NCBI GenBank assembly: GCA_027704905.1
Contig: CM050999.1
Span: forward strand, 4,697,951 to 4,761,950
Source of the DNA: Muraenolepis orangiensis
Taxonomy: Eukaryota > Chordata > Actinopteri > Gadiformes > Muraenolepididae
Reading direction: 5' to 3'
Length of the DNA: 64,000 nt
Under the pieces are notes generated by a model, which saw nothing but the letters and a program-made list of their open reading frames with translations, was not told the origin of the DNA and searched no databases. The translations under genes and the position numbers were made by a program. Below are positions 52,917-64,000 of this stretch, piece after piece; the first letter of the stretch is position 1; every line of letters starts with the position of its first letter.

Positions 52917-53353
52917 GCTCCCCTCCCTCCTGGATATATACATCAAGTGGTGCGTGGCCAAGGCCAAACACATCATAAAAGACAATGCCCACCCCAGCCA
53001 CGAACTGTACTCACTTTTACCGTCAGGCAGGCAAGTGCCGCACAAACAGACTTCGAGATAGCTTCCACAGTCAGGCCATCAGGCTGGTGAACAAGGGCAT
53101 ATGGCATATTTATTTATATTTACACATACATATTGCTCTTTTTCTGTGCCGATATATTGCATTTTATAAATTGCATTTTTATTTTTATTTTTTAACTTTA
53201 TTCTATTCTATTTTTATTCTATTTTTATCTATTTTTATCTCATTTTTATAACTGCTGTCTGTCGTCGAGTATTCCACATAAGATTTTCACACCACTGCTT
53301 TATACTTGTGTAAACTGTGAAGTGACAATAAACTTGACTTGACTTGACTTGAG

Positions 53354-53935
53354 AACATCTTGAAAGTGTTCTACCCATCTTTCTAGCTGTTCTTCCACAG
53401 TTGAGAGCATTATGCCATTTAATTTCATTAGGCCCATTTCTGTGCTCTAACATATAAATGGGACAAATAAAAGCGACCTTATCACACCAAACTAGTTCTC
53501 AATACGTTCGAGAAAATGTCGTTGAACAGGCTCCAACTGTGTATGAACGTAGTGGACGTAGTAGCAACTATTTACAGTCTGTTTATGTACTTCATGGACG
53601 GGCTCGGACAGGGAGAGTGCTCTAGAACTTTGAGCCTGTACAAAATGTTATCCCGTCCATCCCATCATGCAATTAGATGGATTGACAACGTACTTAAAAA
53701 ACAAGACGTACTAAGTACGTAATTGCCGTACTTCGAACCTACTAGGGACGTGTTACGACCAGAACTTTGGCCAGAACTTTCTGTTATGTCAAACATGGAT
53801 TGTTGCTGGCGGAACCCCTTGGTAGTACTGACAGAATCAGAGGCAAAAAGGAGTTCACAACCGGTAGGCATCTTTATTGTATTTTGCTCCATGAATAAAC
53901 TGATATATATATATATATATATATATAAATATATA
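53354..53935. other. Intergenic with unrecognised 68-codon frame
   Basis: Equivalent of 17362-17945. The frame 53516-53722 (MSLNRLQLCM start) is unchanged. (TA)n is two bases shorter than in block B. Confidence 0.45.
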
Positions 53936-54385
53936 CCTCTCCGGGAACCATCACCTTATCGTGGTGGAGAGGTTTGGGTGTCCCTGTGAACCTGAGAGCT
54001 GTGTTGTCTGGAGCCTAGTGCTCCTGGTAGGGTCTCCCATGGCAGATTGGTCTCAGGGGAGGGGCCAGACTAAGAATGGTTCAAAGACTTCAATGGACAA
54101 ACAAACAAGAAGTGAGGATACCCTGCCCGGAGGAAGCCCGGGGCCCCTTTCCGGAGCCCCTTTCCGGAGCCAGGCCTGGAAAGAGGGCCCGTAAGCGAGC
54201 GCCTGGTGGCCGGGTTAGCCACGGAGCCCGGTCGGGCATAGCCTGAAAAAGCAACGTGGCCACTTCTCCTTCCCGCGGACCCACCACCTACGGGAAGAAC
54301 CGCTGGGGTCGGGTGCACTGCCAGTTAGGCGGCAGTGAAGGCAGGGGTTATCGACGCAGCCAACAGAGACTGGCTTTGGGGACGT

Positions 54386-55250
54386 GGAATGTCACCTCTC
54401 TGGGGGGGAAGGAGCCTGAGCTTGTGCGGGAGGTGGAGCGCTACCAATTAGATCTGGTGGGGCTTACCTCTACGCACAGCACTGGCTCTGGAACTAAACT
54501 CCTGGATAGGGGTTGGACTCTTTCCTTCTCTGGAGTTGCTCAGGGTGTGAGGCGCCAAGCGGGTGTGGAGATACTCACAAGTCCCCGGCTGAGTGCCGCT
54601 TTGTTGGAGTTTACCCCGGTGGACAAGAGGGTTGCCTCCCTACGCCTTAGGGTGGAGGGAAAACTCTGACTGTTGTTTGTGCCTATGCACCAAACAACAG
54701 TTCAGAATATCCCGCCTTCTTGCACACCCTGGATGAAGTCCTGCATGGGGCTCCTGAAGGGGACTCTATAGTCCTCCTGGGAGACTTCAACACACACGTG
54801 GGTAACCATGGGGAAACTTGGAGGGGCGTGTTGGGGATGAACGGCCTACCTGATCTGAACCGGAGTGGGGTTTTGTTATTGGATTTCTGTGCTAGTCATG
54901 GATTGGCCATAACAAACACCATGTTCAAACATAAGGATGCTCATAAGTGTACATGGTACCAGAGTACCTTAGGCCGAAGGTCAATGATCGATTTTGTTAT
55001 CGTATCATCTGGCCTGAGGCCGCATGTTTTGGACACTCGGGTGAAGAGAGGGGCAGAGCTGTCAACCGATCACCATCTGGTAGTGAGTTGGGTAAGATGG
55101 TGGGGGAAGCCTCTGGACAGACCTGGTAAGCCCAAACGTGTAGTGCGGGTGAACTGGGAACGTCTGGTGGATGCCCCTGTCCGGGAGATCTTCAACTCAC
55201 ACCTCCGGCGGAATCTTTCCGGGCATCTCTGTGGAGGCTGGGGGCATTGA
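54386..55250 (+). pseudogene. RTE LINE endonuclease (block C copy)
   Basis: Same two pieces as 18396-19260. GDFNTHVG and STDHHLVV are intact. Differences include W for R in VRWWGKPL and I for T in VREIFNSH. Confidence 0.8.
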
Positions 55251-57258
55251 GCCAGAGTGGTCATTGTTCAAAGCTTCTATTGCCGAAGCTGCAGTTGAGA
55301 GCTGTGGCCTCAAGGTCATTGGTGCCTCAAGGGGCGGCAACCCTTGGACTTCGTGGTGGACACAGGTGGTCAGGGAAGCCGTCCGGCTGAAGAAGGAGGC
55401 CTTCCGGGCTATGTTAGCCTGTGAGACTCCGGACTCAGTTGCGAGGTATCGACAGGCCAAGAGGACGGCAGCCTCGGGTGTAGCGGAGGCAAAGCAGCGG
55501 GTGTGGGAAGAATTCGGAGAAGCCATGGAGAAGGACTTTCAGTCGGCACCAAAGTGTTTCTGGCAAATAATCCGGCGCCTCAGGAGGGGGAAGCGTGGAT
55601 CCATCCAAGCTGTGAACAGTAAGGGTGGGACATTGCTGACCTCAACTGAGGAGGTGATCGGGCGGTGGAAAGAACACTTTGAGGAACTTCTTAACCCAAC
55701 TACACCCTCAATGGTAGAGACAGAGCTGGAGGATGAAGGACGGCAAACATCAATCTCCCTGGAGGAAGTCACTACGGTAGTCAAACATCTCCACAGTGGC
55801 AAAGCCCCAGGTGTTGATGAGATCCATCCAGAAATGCTAAAGGCTCTGGGTGTTGAGGGGCTGTCGTGGATGACACGTCTTTTCAACATTGCGTGGAAGT
55901 CTGGGACAGTGCCTGAGGAGTGGCAAACGGGGGTGGTGGTACCCCTGTTCAAAAAGGGTGACCAGAGGGTGTGTGCCAATTACAGGGGTATCACATTACT
56001 CAGCGTCCCTGGGAAAGTCTACTCCAAGATGCTGGAAAGGAGGGTTCCGCCGATAGTCGAACCTCGGATTGAAGAGGAACAATGCGGATTCCGCCCTGGT
56101 CGTGGAACAACGGACCAGATTTTCACTCTTGCAAGGATCCTGGAGGGAGCGTGGGAGTATGCCCATCCGGTCTACATGTGTTTTGTAGATTTGGAGAAGG
56201 CATATGATCGGGTCCCTCGGGAAATACTGTGGGGGGTGCTGCGGGAGTATGGGGTGCGGGGGTCACTGTTGAGGGCCATCCAATCTCTCTACTCCCAAAG
56301 CAAGAGCTGTGTCCGGATTCTCGGTAGAAAGTCAGACCTGTTCTCAGTTGGTGTTGGCCTCCGCCAGGGCTGCGCTTTGTCACCCATCCTGTTTGGGATT
56401 TTCATGGACAGGATTTCAAGGCGTAGTCATGGAGGGGAGGGGTTTCAGTATGGTGGGCTCAGGATTGAATCGCTGCTGTTTGCAGATGATGTGGTCCTGT
56501 TTGCGTCATCAGTATGTGACCTTCAGCACTCACTGGATCGGTTTGCAGCAGAATGTGAAGCGGCTGGGATGAGGATCAGCACCTCCAAATCTGAGGCCAT
56601 GGTTCTTAGCAGGAAACCGGTGGATTGTCTACTCCAAGTAGGGAGGGAGTCCTTATCCCAAGTGAAGGAGTTCAAGTATCTCGGGGTCTTGTTCTCGAGT
56701 GAGGGGAGGATGGAGCGTGAGATTGACAGGAGAATAGGTGCAGCGGGAGCGGTATTGGGTGCACTTTGGCGCACCGTTGTAACCAAAAGAGAGCTGAGCC
56801 AGAAGGCAAAGCTCTCGATCTACCGATCAGTCTTTGTTCCTACCCTCACCTATGGCCATGAGCAAAAAAAAAGGACGAGATCGCGAATACAAGCGGCCAA
56901 AATGAGTTTCCTCAGGAGGGTGGCTGGTATCTCCCTGAGGGATAGGGTGAGAAGCTCAGTCACTCGTGAGAGACTAGGAGTAGAGCCGCTGCTCCTTCGC
57001 GTAGAAAGGAGCCAGTTGAGGTGGTTCGGGCATCTAGTAAGGATGCTTCCTGGTCGCCTCCCGAGGGAGGTTTTCCAGGCTCATCCAACTGGGAAGAGAC
57101 CACGGGGCAGACCGAGGTACAGGTGGGGTGATTACATCTCCACACTGGCCTGGGAACACCTCGGGATCCCCCAGTCAGAGCTTGTCGATGTTGCCAGGGA
57201 GAGGGAAGTTTGGAGTCCCCTGCTGAAGCTGCTACCTCCGCGACCCGATTACGGATAA
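55171..57258 (+). CDS. RTE LINE reverse transcriptase, 695-codon frame (block C copy)
   Basis: The frame is the same length as in block B and differs at a few residues (GRSSTH for GRPSTH, YSKMLERR for YSKVLERR, GRKSDLF for GRKSGLF, LLKLLPP for LLELLPP). FADDVVLFASS and all other RT motifs are intact. Confidence 0.8.
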   Translation: MPLSGRSSTHTSGGIFPGISVEAGGIEPEWSLFKASIAEAAVESCGLKVIGASRGGNPWTSWWTQVVREAVRLKKEAFRAMLACETPDSVARYRQAKRTAASGVAEAKQRVWEEFGEAMEKDFQSAPKCFWQIIRRLRRGKRGSIQAVNSKGGTLLTSTEEVIGRWKEHFEELLNPTTPSMVETELEDEGRQTSISLEEVTTVVKHLHSGKAPGVDEIHPEMLKALGVEGLSWMTRLFNIAWKSGTVPEEWQTGVVVPLFKKGDQRVCANYRGITLLSVPGKVYSKMLERRVPPIVEPRIEEEQCGFRPGRGTTDQIFTLARILEGAWEYAHPVYMCFVDLEKAYDRVPREILWGVLREYGVRGSLLRAIQSLYSQSKSCVRILGRKSDLFSVGVGLRQGCALSPILFGIFMDRISRRSHGGEGFQYGGLRIESLLFADDVVLFASSVCDLQHSLDRFAAECEAAGMRISTSKSEAMVLSRKPVDCLLQVGRESLSQVKEFKYLGVLFSSEGRMEREIDRRIGAAGAVLGALWRTVVTKRELSQKAKLSIYRSVFVPTLTYGHEQKKRTRSRIQAAKMSFLRRVAGISLRDRVRSSVTRERLGVEPLLLRVERSQLRWFGHLVRMLPGRLPREVFQAHPTGKRPRGRPRYRWGDYISTLAWEHLGIPQSELVDVAREREVWSPLLKLLPPRPDYG

Positions 57259-57279
57259 GCGGGAGAAGATGGATGGATG

Positions 57280-57925
57280 TTTTATCACCCTATGTGCTTT
57301 TTCAAATGAGCTATCCCTTTAAGTTTGTTTCGTATGTCAGCATTTATTCATGGTTTGCGGTTCAGAAATGAGCGAACAGACCTGGTCGGGATACATTCCT
57401 CCACTAGCCTGTTAATGTATGCTGTGACACAGTGTGAGAAGCGTCAGGGCCTTCAAGGCAGTCAGAGAAGACCCTGGACCCTCTCAGATGAAACAAAAAA
57501 TCGTATTAATTGTATTAATAAAATGTAATACAATGTTGTTATCTGTTATATTACAGTGTTACGTTGATTTGTTTGTCTTTCTCGGTCCATGCACGACGCA
57601 TTTGAGTGGTTTTGTGTTGGAAAAACAATGCAACCAATCAGATATTTTTCTGGGTTGCTGGGAAGAATATCCTTCAACCAAAGTTTTCCCGATTGCTTTG
57701 GCCCTTAGACTGAATGAGAGCGTACGTTTGGATTGACAATTTGATCAACCAATCATATAGTGATTTGTAGCCAATGGGCGTATTCTTTCAGATTTCCCCA
57801 TAGCTCAATAGGGAGCTAGAAGGTATACTTGCTGGAGTGAGAGTGGATCTAGCGTAGTGCTACGTTTTTTCTACCTAGGTTTTTTACGTCAAAATGGCAA
57901 CAGGCGAAGATGATTTGCGGATTTA
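57280..57925. other. No gene seen
   Basis: Equivalent of 21290-21935. No coding or RNA feature recognised. Confidence 0.5.
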
Positions 57926-58230
57926 TTGTCGGAACCATTTTCAAGACGACCATTGAATGTAAAAATGGACATTATTAAAAAAGGCCGTCCAACGGCTGAC
58001 AATCTTGAGCTGAATCAAGTTGTTAAAGCAGGCTATGTTCGCCATTTTCAGGCTAGCAACTGGGAAAGATACCCGTGGCTAACGGTCTCTACTAGCCACA
58101 AGAGGTTCTACTGATGGGAGTGCTTGCTATTTGGGACCGACCAGAGGGCAGGGAATTGGAAAGGCAACTTATTTAGGATCTGAAAAGCGATCAGCTTTAT
58201 GACCGGGTGGTCGAACAATTCATCCAGAAG
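57926..58230 (+). pseudogene. TTF-type zinc-finger remnant of hAT-like transposase (block C copy)
   Basis: Identical to 21936-22240, including the in-frame TGA before WECLLFG. Confidence 0.45.
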
Positions 58231-58443
58231 GACAGGAGAATAGATTTGGTCTTCAAGTGAACATCATTGGTGAGTGAGACTAATTTGTCTTTGGTGGTTT
58301 TGTCTCAGTGTTGCATCTCGTTGAGCTGGTTGTTGCATTTTGTTTACACACACTTGTTGAATGATTATTTAATGGCTGTCTTGGGTTTGTTAAGCATTGT
58401 TGTGCATTTGAATTGACAGTTTTGACTTGATCTTTCTTTGCAT

Positions 58444-58730
58444 CGCTTAACGTGAAAAGACTTAACATAACTAAGAGTTACAAAACCCCGATCAATAATC
58501 ACCTAATGTCTCTGGCATATGTCTTGTCATTAGCACTGTCACAATATCTCATCTTAAATCCTCCCATTATGGACGTTATGTGACATTAAGTGTTTTCCTC
58601 TCTATTGAGCCAGTAAGGAAAAGTCTAAACTTAGCTTTTGTTAATGACAAGACATATGCCAGAGACATTTGGTGATTATTGATCGCTGTTTTGGAACTTT
58701 AAGTTACGTTAAGCCTTTTCACGTGAAGCG
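58444..58730. repeat. Foldback inverted repeat (block C copy)
   Basis: Arms 58444-58534 and 58642-58730, same as 22454-22740. Confidence 0.7.
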
Positions 58731-58926
58731 CGTTAGACCGTCCCTTTAACCGATAGCCTGTGTGTGGTGGTCTGTGTTGGGCTGTTACTTCACTACATGG
58801 ACACTGCTTTGACAACTATGGTCAACTTGGAAATTGGCTGCGACAATCTGATCTTCCTAAATGAGAAAAGGCATAAAGTGACTCCTCCGTGACGTCTGTC
58901 TGACTAGAAAAACTTAATTTTCGAAT

Positions 58927-59075
58927 GGGGGGGGGGGGGGGGGGGGTCTACAGCAGGGGTTCCCAAAGTGGGGGTCGCGGGACCCCGAGGGGGGGGATCG
59001 CGGGACCCCGAGGGGGGGTCGCGAGATGGATTATTGTTATTATTATTATTATTATTGTTATTGTTAATAATAACG
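58927..59075. repeat. G-run, hAT-like terminus and TTA microsatellite (block C copy)
   Basis: As at 22937-23090 with shorter G and TTA runs. Confidence 0.55.
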
Positions 59076-59194
59076 TGTGCATAGATATTTGTATTATGTA
59101 AGTCTGTTACAGTCTGTCTGTTTTTAATATGTAAGGGTGACAAATAAAGGAATTCTGATTCACGACAGCTGAAAAAAAGCCACACAATTTTCAT

Positions 59195-59281
59195 GATGGA
59201 CTTTACCCCCCCCCCCCCCCCCCCTTGGACTTCACGATGGACTTTACCCCCCCCCCTCCCCCCCCTTGGACTTCACGATGG
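59195..59281. repeat. CACGATGGACTTTACCCCC minisatellite, one unit fewer
   Basis: Two C-tract units against three at 23205-23335. Confidence 0.85.
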
Positions 59282-60056
59282 ACATTCACTGCAAGTGAAT
59301 GCAGCACAAGACGCGAGCCTTGTGACCCCTCCCCCGGCCCTGTGACCCCTCCCCCGGCCCTGGCGCAAGAATGGAAATGTGATTGGCCGATTTAATTTCA
59401 ACAACAAGGACGGCGCGAAACAAGAAGCATTCGAACCCAAGTAGACGGAGGTATGAGGTAGGACTGATCAACTATCAGAACAAATAACATAACATCATAA
59501 CTAAATAAATTTTAATAATCACAAAAGTGTGTTTTCATATAACGTTACGATGCTGTCGAACGACAATATTGAATTCAGGTTAATAACTTAGGAATGCTTT
59601 GGAAATGTGCTTTTCTGGGAGTGGGACGAGAAGCTCAGAGGTCTCCCCTGTGAAATAAATGTAAAGTAAAGCTAGACTATGTCCATGTGAATGATAACGT
59701 GAATGCCTATTTTGAAACGATACAAATCCGCTTGAGTAACGTTATTACCAGTAACACTTTACTTACTGTGCGTGTAACATTAGCTAGGTCTGGAGCTGGA
59801 TCTGTGCAACGTAGTAAGGCTTGCAGCTTAAGTTTTCAAAAATTGTCATGCATGAAACATTTATATTATCAGTCATTTAGCAAGATGTACAACCTGCTCA
59901 AGGCTAAACACACCGATTCTGCCCTTCAATAATAACTCTGAATCTTATTTAAGGAATCTGTTTGGATTGCAAGCAAAGATTGTGCCACAAGCTCGCGTTT
60001 GAAGCACACAGTAAGTGGGAAAACAACACGCATTAGCTTGTGCACTTCCATGCATT
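59282..60056. other. No gene seen
   Basis: Equivalent of 23336-24109. Confidence 0.5.
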
Positions 60057-60292
60057 GAGGAGATCTTTAGGACCAGGTGTAGGAAGAAGGCCATGTCCAT
60101 CATAAAGGACCGCAACCACCCTGGGCACCATCTCTTCTCCCCCCTACCGTCTGGTCGCCGGTACATATAATTCACTTGCTGCTCTTTTTTTGTTTATTTT
60201 GATGGTATTGTTTTAGAGACGTATACTGCGGGAGGGAATGGGGAGTAAGCATTCCTATGTACCTGTTGCACTTAAAAATAAAAATATCTTGT
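60057..60292 (+). mobile_element. L2-like LINE 3' fragment (block C copy)
   Basis: As at 24110-24345 (RNHPGHHLFSPLPSGRRY). Confidence 0.68.
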
Positions 60293-60433
60293 ATCTTGTA
60301 TGTTTGCATGGGCAGAAAACAAGAAAATGAGTGACAAAAATACCTCAATGATGGGAATAATGGATGAGCAAAATAAGAAACAGGTGATTGGAAATCAAAA
60401 CTCAATTAAAACACTAGCTGAGATTCTTATTCT

Positions 60434-60822
60434 TATTCGAAACAAAGAGAATCCCGGTGGTTGCACTGCTTCGTCAGGAATCACGGAGGACAGCCACGTT
60501 TCGTAAAAATGATACGACAGTTCAGTTCGTCGGACTTGTTTGCGAGAGACTGGACGTTGGCGAGGAGAATGCTCGGTAGGGCTGGTTTCCATCCCCTCCG
60601 GCGTGTCCTAACCAGTAGGCCGCCATGGGACCCTCTCCTGCGGGCACGTTTGTTGTTGCACCCCGGGGCTTGGTGGCTCCGCTCGGGGAGGCTCCCCTCC
60701 CCCTGCTCTCCGTTGTCTCGCCGGATCTCCACAGGTATCTCCCAGTACTTTTGTTGCGTTGTCTGTAGTTGTATTGTTCTGTAATTCCAGAGTGTTTGGC
60801 CATCATATATGATTACACACAT
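60434..60822 (-). mobile_element. L2-like LINE endonuclease fragment, shortened
   Basis: Begins at the deletion joint (TATTCTTATTCGAAAC near 60428-60443). Keeps ETWLSSVIPDEAVQPPGFSL and the RRRGWKPALPSILLANVQSL start but lacks the TDRTAESSGRTK end present in block B. Confidence 0.68.
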
Positions 60823-61171
60823 GGTGACTTGCTATAAAGTTACTTAAATATACAAGAAAAGTGCGAGAAAAAGAGTAAAAAGTAAAAGTACAGTAGGAGA
60901 GTGGTGTGATGTTGGAATCACAACAGTATTGGTGTTTGATCAGAGGGTATTTGATCAGAAGGTACTGCCGGGTGTTTTTTAACCAATCAGACAAGGAGAA
61001 CCAGTTATGTACAAGCTGTTCAAACACTATCATTAAAATAAACATTGTATTACATTCAAACCCAGCCATGTGCGTGACCGTTTAGTGACATATGCAACAG
61101 AATGACCATGAAGAACCAACGCAACCTAATTACTAATTATGGTGGCTAAACAATTCTGGAAGCTTTTGCAT
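60823..61171. other. No gene seen
   Basis: Equivalent of 25448-25796. Confidence 0.6.
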
Positions 61172-61275
61172 GCATGGTCAAGTCAAGTCGAGTCAAGTCA
61201 TTTATTTGTATAGCACATTTAAAACAACAGAAGTTGACCCAAAGTGTTTCCAGATTGAGGCAGATAAAAATGACC
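61172..61275 (-). mobile_element. L2-type LINE 3' tail fragment (block C copy)
   Basis: As at 25797-25900. Confidence 0.6.
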
Positions 61276-61690
61276 TTACAGGTATACATGGTGAACATGG
61301 TCCATTTATTACATCATGCAAAGAAATATTCAAACAGCAAAACAAAGATTTATTTTGTATAATGAAAGCCATACTAATATAACTGTGGTATAGTTCATTA
61401 TATCACAAATACTTTATTCAAATGATGATAACCCTTGTATTAACCCCAATTACCAGATACACAATTACAACATTTTTAAACCATGTTCAGGAACCAAATG
61501 ATCGAGAGCTTCAGCACACATTCTGTGCTGAAGAAATACTGTGTTTGCTAGTCCGTCACACAGGTTGGCTGCTTCTTATCGGTCCAAAAATATTAATCAA
61601 ATGATATATTAGAATTCATATTTAACTAGAGGGCCCTCAGTAGAGCGCACACCTCCACCACACCCCTGTCCCCCCGATCCAGATCTGCCC
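61276..61690. other. No gene seen; ends at empty L2 insertion site
   Basis: Equivalent of 25901-26315. The single CAACAT at 61691-61696 is the unoccupied site of the 509-bp L2 insertion of block B. Confidence 0.65.
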
Positions 61691-61900
61691 CAACATCCAA
61701 TCAACTGTTCCTTGGCCCGTAAGTAATCTAACAACCAAGTCCAATCCGTACAAAACTTTTTAAGTTATCTTGCTAAGCAAAAACATAACCTCCGCCCTTA
61801 AAGTAAAAATATATTCACTCCCACAGAATTCATTGGGTTGCTGGAGGAATATCTCAGTGCAGATAATCACAAAGGCCGTAAAGCGAAGCAGCAGCTCTGA

Positions 61901-62085
61901 GAGACGGTTAACCCGTTCTGTGTAGCGCCCCCTAGCTGACGGTGAACCCGTTCGGTGTAGTGCCCCCTAGCTGATGGTTAACCCGTTCTGTGTAGCGCCC
62001 CCTAGCTGACGGTGAACCCGTTCTGTGTAGCGCCCCCTAGCTGACGGTGAACCCGTTCGGTGTAGCGCCCCCTAGCTGACGGTGA
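61901..62085. repeat. 35-bp minisatellite with CTCF-like words, five units
   Basis: As at 27076-27300 with one unit fewer and some unit variants (GTTCTGTGTAGCG, GTAGTGCCCCC). Confidence 0.85.
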
Positions 62086-62113
62086 ACCAAAGACAGGCTG
62101 ATGATGAACCACT

Positions 62114-62193
62114 TCACATTCCCATGGAAGACTCCTGCACCTGGCATCCCAGCAGCAGGTTCCCTGCTCTCAGGCACTCTGTCAGGCAGGGCA
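62114..62193 (-). CDS. vwa5a: VWA5A-like terminal coding exon (block C copy)
   Basis: Same 80 coding bases as 27325-27404, VPCLTECLRAGNLLLGCQVQ then ESSMGM and stop. Acceptor CTGTTCAG intact. Confidence 0.85.
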
Positions 62194-62298
62194 CTGAACA
62201 GGAAGAAAGGGAAAGACCATCACAGGTAGCGTTACTTTGAGTGTGCCAATGAAATCCTTAACATTAGCTCTGGAGCTCAGAGTAGCATTTCCTTTGAC

Positions 62299-62422
62299 CT
62301 TTTTCCCCATGCAGCCATGACACAGCCTTCATGGCCAGAAACTCCCACTCCACCTGGGCGTCCATCTTAAAGCCATGGAGCCAGGTCACAGCCAGGACGG
62401 TGGCCCACACTTCAGGGCTCAC
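62299..62422 (-). CDS. vwa5a: VWA5A-like penultimate exon (block C copy)
   Basis: Same 124 bp as 27510-27633, with acceptor TTTTCTTCAG and donor G|GTCAAAG. Translation unchanged (VSPEVWATVLAVTWLHGFKM). The upstream exon lies beyond the window, past the Gypsy element. Confidence 0.88.
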
Positions 62423-62532
62423 CTGAAGAAAACAAAGATGCATTGATGATTTTAGAAAATCAGGGGGGGGGGTAGTTGTTAGCGAATAGCATATTACTAA
62501 TATTAGCTTCTTCTGTGTTATGTTAACCATGT

Positions 62533-64000
62533 TGTCAAGGTTACGGTGGGTGACAGGGGGCGTGGCCAAGGCACGGGCTTTGCCACGCACCTGTCGGCAA
62601 TTATGATTAGGTTAATCACCTCACCTGGGGGTATATATACCCTGGCGTCTCTTTACTTCGTTGCTAGATCGTATGTTGTACTCCCTGGATGACACCGTAC
62701 CAGCCTTCCGGTAATTATACTTACCTGTCTACTACCTGTCGGTACTCCGCTGATCGATCTCCCAGTATCCAGACCCCTCAGCCGTCCCGGACCACGCGCC
62801 TGTCTACTACCTGTCGGCACTCCGCTGATCGACTTCCCGGCATCCAGAGCCCTGGCCTGTCCCCGATCACTCTTTGGTTGTATTTACTTTAATAAAGCCT
62901 CCCGTTATCCCTTCAATGGTCTTTGGTCTGTGTTCTGGGTCCTACCAACACAACTTGTTGTAACAGAACGATCTAGCCAACATGGACCCCGGCGACCTCG
63001 ACCATATGAAGCATGCGATTGCTACACAAAGCAATCGTGTTGGACAACTGGAGCAAAGGCTGCTGGGGCTGGGGGAACAAGTTAAGGAACTGTCGGCCAC
63101 CGTTGCATCCCTCGGCGAAATAATCTCCAACGTGCGGGCGCCCCATCACCGATTGTCTTGCCGGTTACTGTTGTCCCCCCCTGTCGGAGCCCCATCTCCT
63201 AGCTCTGGCGAAGTATTCTGGGGATCCCAACAAGTGCCTTGAGTTCCTGGTCCAATGCCACCTCACGTTCCAAGCGCAACCGTCCCGTTATGGAGGCGAG
63301 GCAGCGAGAGTTGCGTTCTTGGTAAATTTGCTGGAGGGAGTCCCCCTCGCGATGTTTAACGCTCTCTATGAGCAGGGCTCACCCGTTACCCTATCTTTTA
63401 CGGCTGTCGCTGCAGAGCTGAAGCGGGTTTTTGACCACCCTATACGAGGGCCACAGGCTGGATAACTCCTGCTGCAGTTGAGACAAGGGAATCTCGGCTT
63501 ACGGGAGTACATCGGCCGGTTTCGCCGGTTAGCTCTGGAGTCCGGCTGGAACGACAACGCTCTCCTATCCGTCTTCCAGAACGGACTCAATCGGGAGCTG
63601 GGCAGAGAGGTGGCGCTCCGGGTTGAGATGGGAACGCTGGATGAGGCGATTCAATTGGCCATCCAGGTGTTGGACCTAGCGGCTCAGTGGGGGGGCGGCC
63701 CTGGTTCCTCCAGTCCTTCGGGAGGGGGGATGCAGCTGGACCGGGTGCGCTTATCCCATCAGGAGCGACGGCGGAGAGTGGACTCGGGAGCCTGTCTCTA
63801 CTGCGGGGGGACGGGCCATTCCTGCTCTACCTGTCCTCTTCGGCCAAAAGAGGAGGCTCCTCGGTAACGGCGGGGTCCCTGAGGAGCCATAACGTGACCT
63901 GATCTCCGGTTCCGATGTCGAACTCCCACTTTGACACACGTCTCCTGTGGTCCAAGGAGGCGCTACCGGTGTGCGTGTTAGTGGACTCGGGGCCGATGCG
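62533..64000 (+). mobile_element. Ty3/Gypsy element in VWA5A intron, cut by window end
   Basis: Left LTR 62533-62965 preceded by CATGT, then gag. Same insertion point as in block B, so the Gypsy insertion predates the separation of the two blocks. The rest lies outside the window. Confidence 0.9.
62982..63867 (+). pseudogene. Gypsy gag, frame-broken (block C copy)
   Basis: MDPGDLDHMK start and CCHC knuckle CLYCGGTGHSCSTC at the end, with the same frameshift and TAA as 28194-29079. Confidence 0.82.

Larger units (their letters stand above)
48925..53353 (+). mobile_element. L2/CR1-type LINE interrupted by nested LTR insertion (block C copy)
   Basis: Same insertion as 13770-17361, with the same 5' truncation, interruption point (DLTWST) and TTGAC tail. 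The longer span is due to the 837 bp of Gypsy sequence that block B has lost. Confidence 0.85.
53936..57279 (+). mobile_element. RTE-type LINE (block C copy)
   Basis: Same copy as 17946-21289 with the same 5' duplication and same frameshifts. About ten substitutions are visible between the two (for example CGTAGTCATGG context unchanged, GGGAGATC for GGGAGACC near 55190). Confidence 0.85.

Overview
This looks like a teleost fish nuclear genome window. It is packed with retroelements typical of fish: an L2-clade LINE, a Rex1-like LINE, an RTE-type LINE, chromodomain Ty3/Gypsy elements with TGTCACGG termini and a tRNA-derived SINE. It also holds microsatellites and a few spliced exons of one recognisable vertebrate gene, a VWA5A-like gene (von Willebrand factor A domain-containing protein 5A). 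Nothing looks prokaryotic. The species cannot be named from this sequence.

Layout: three sequence blocks are separated by two runs of exactly 1,000 N (2218-3217 and 35413-36412). Block A (1-2217) carries two VWA5A-like exons on the + strand among minisatellites and CT/TCTG repeats. Block B (3218-35412) starts in the 3' end of a non-autonomous LTR element. It then holds, in order, a Rex1-like LINE, an integrase-type DNA transposon with terminal inverted repeats, a near full-length L2 LINE, a nest of LINE/LTR/Gypsy, an RTE LINE, hAT-like debris, the last three VWA5A-like exons on the - strand with a 5.5-kb Gypsy element in the intron between two of them, and a 467-bp segment that is the reverse complement of the right end of block A. 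Block C (36413-64000) repeats block B almost base for base and in the same order, up to the window end (equivalent to about 29212 of block B).

Blocks B and C differ by scattered substitutions (well under 1 percent where I compared them), by microsatellite lengths, and by a few clean structural events: an 837-bp deletion in B, a 576-bp deletion in C, and a 509-bp L2 insertion in B with a 6-bp target-site duplication. This is what two haplotypes laid end to end would look like, though a recent true tandem duplication cannot be excluded. The exon phases of the + strand VWA5A exons in block A fit the - strand exons of block B. With the shared 467-bp end, this suggests block A is the flipped continuation of the same gene.

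Apart from VWA5A, nearly every coding stretch is a transposable-element relic. The most unusual object is the non-autonomous LTR element at 36810-38992. Its single 400-codon frame joins a gag-like start to a chromodomain-like end through a large array of GACGTC-based repeats, and it shares LTRs with a second partial copy in tandem. I found no clear sign of a new defence, metabolic or signalling system.
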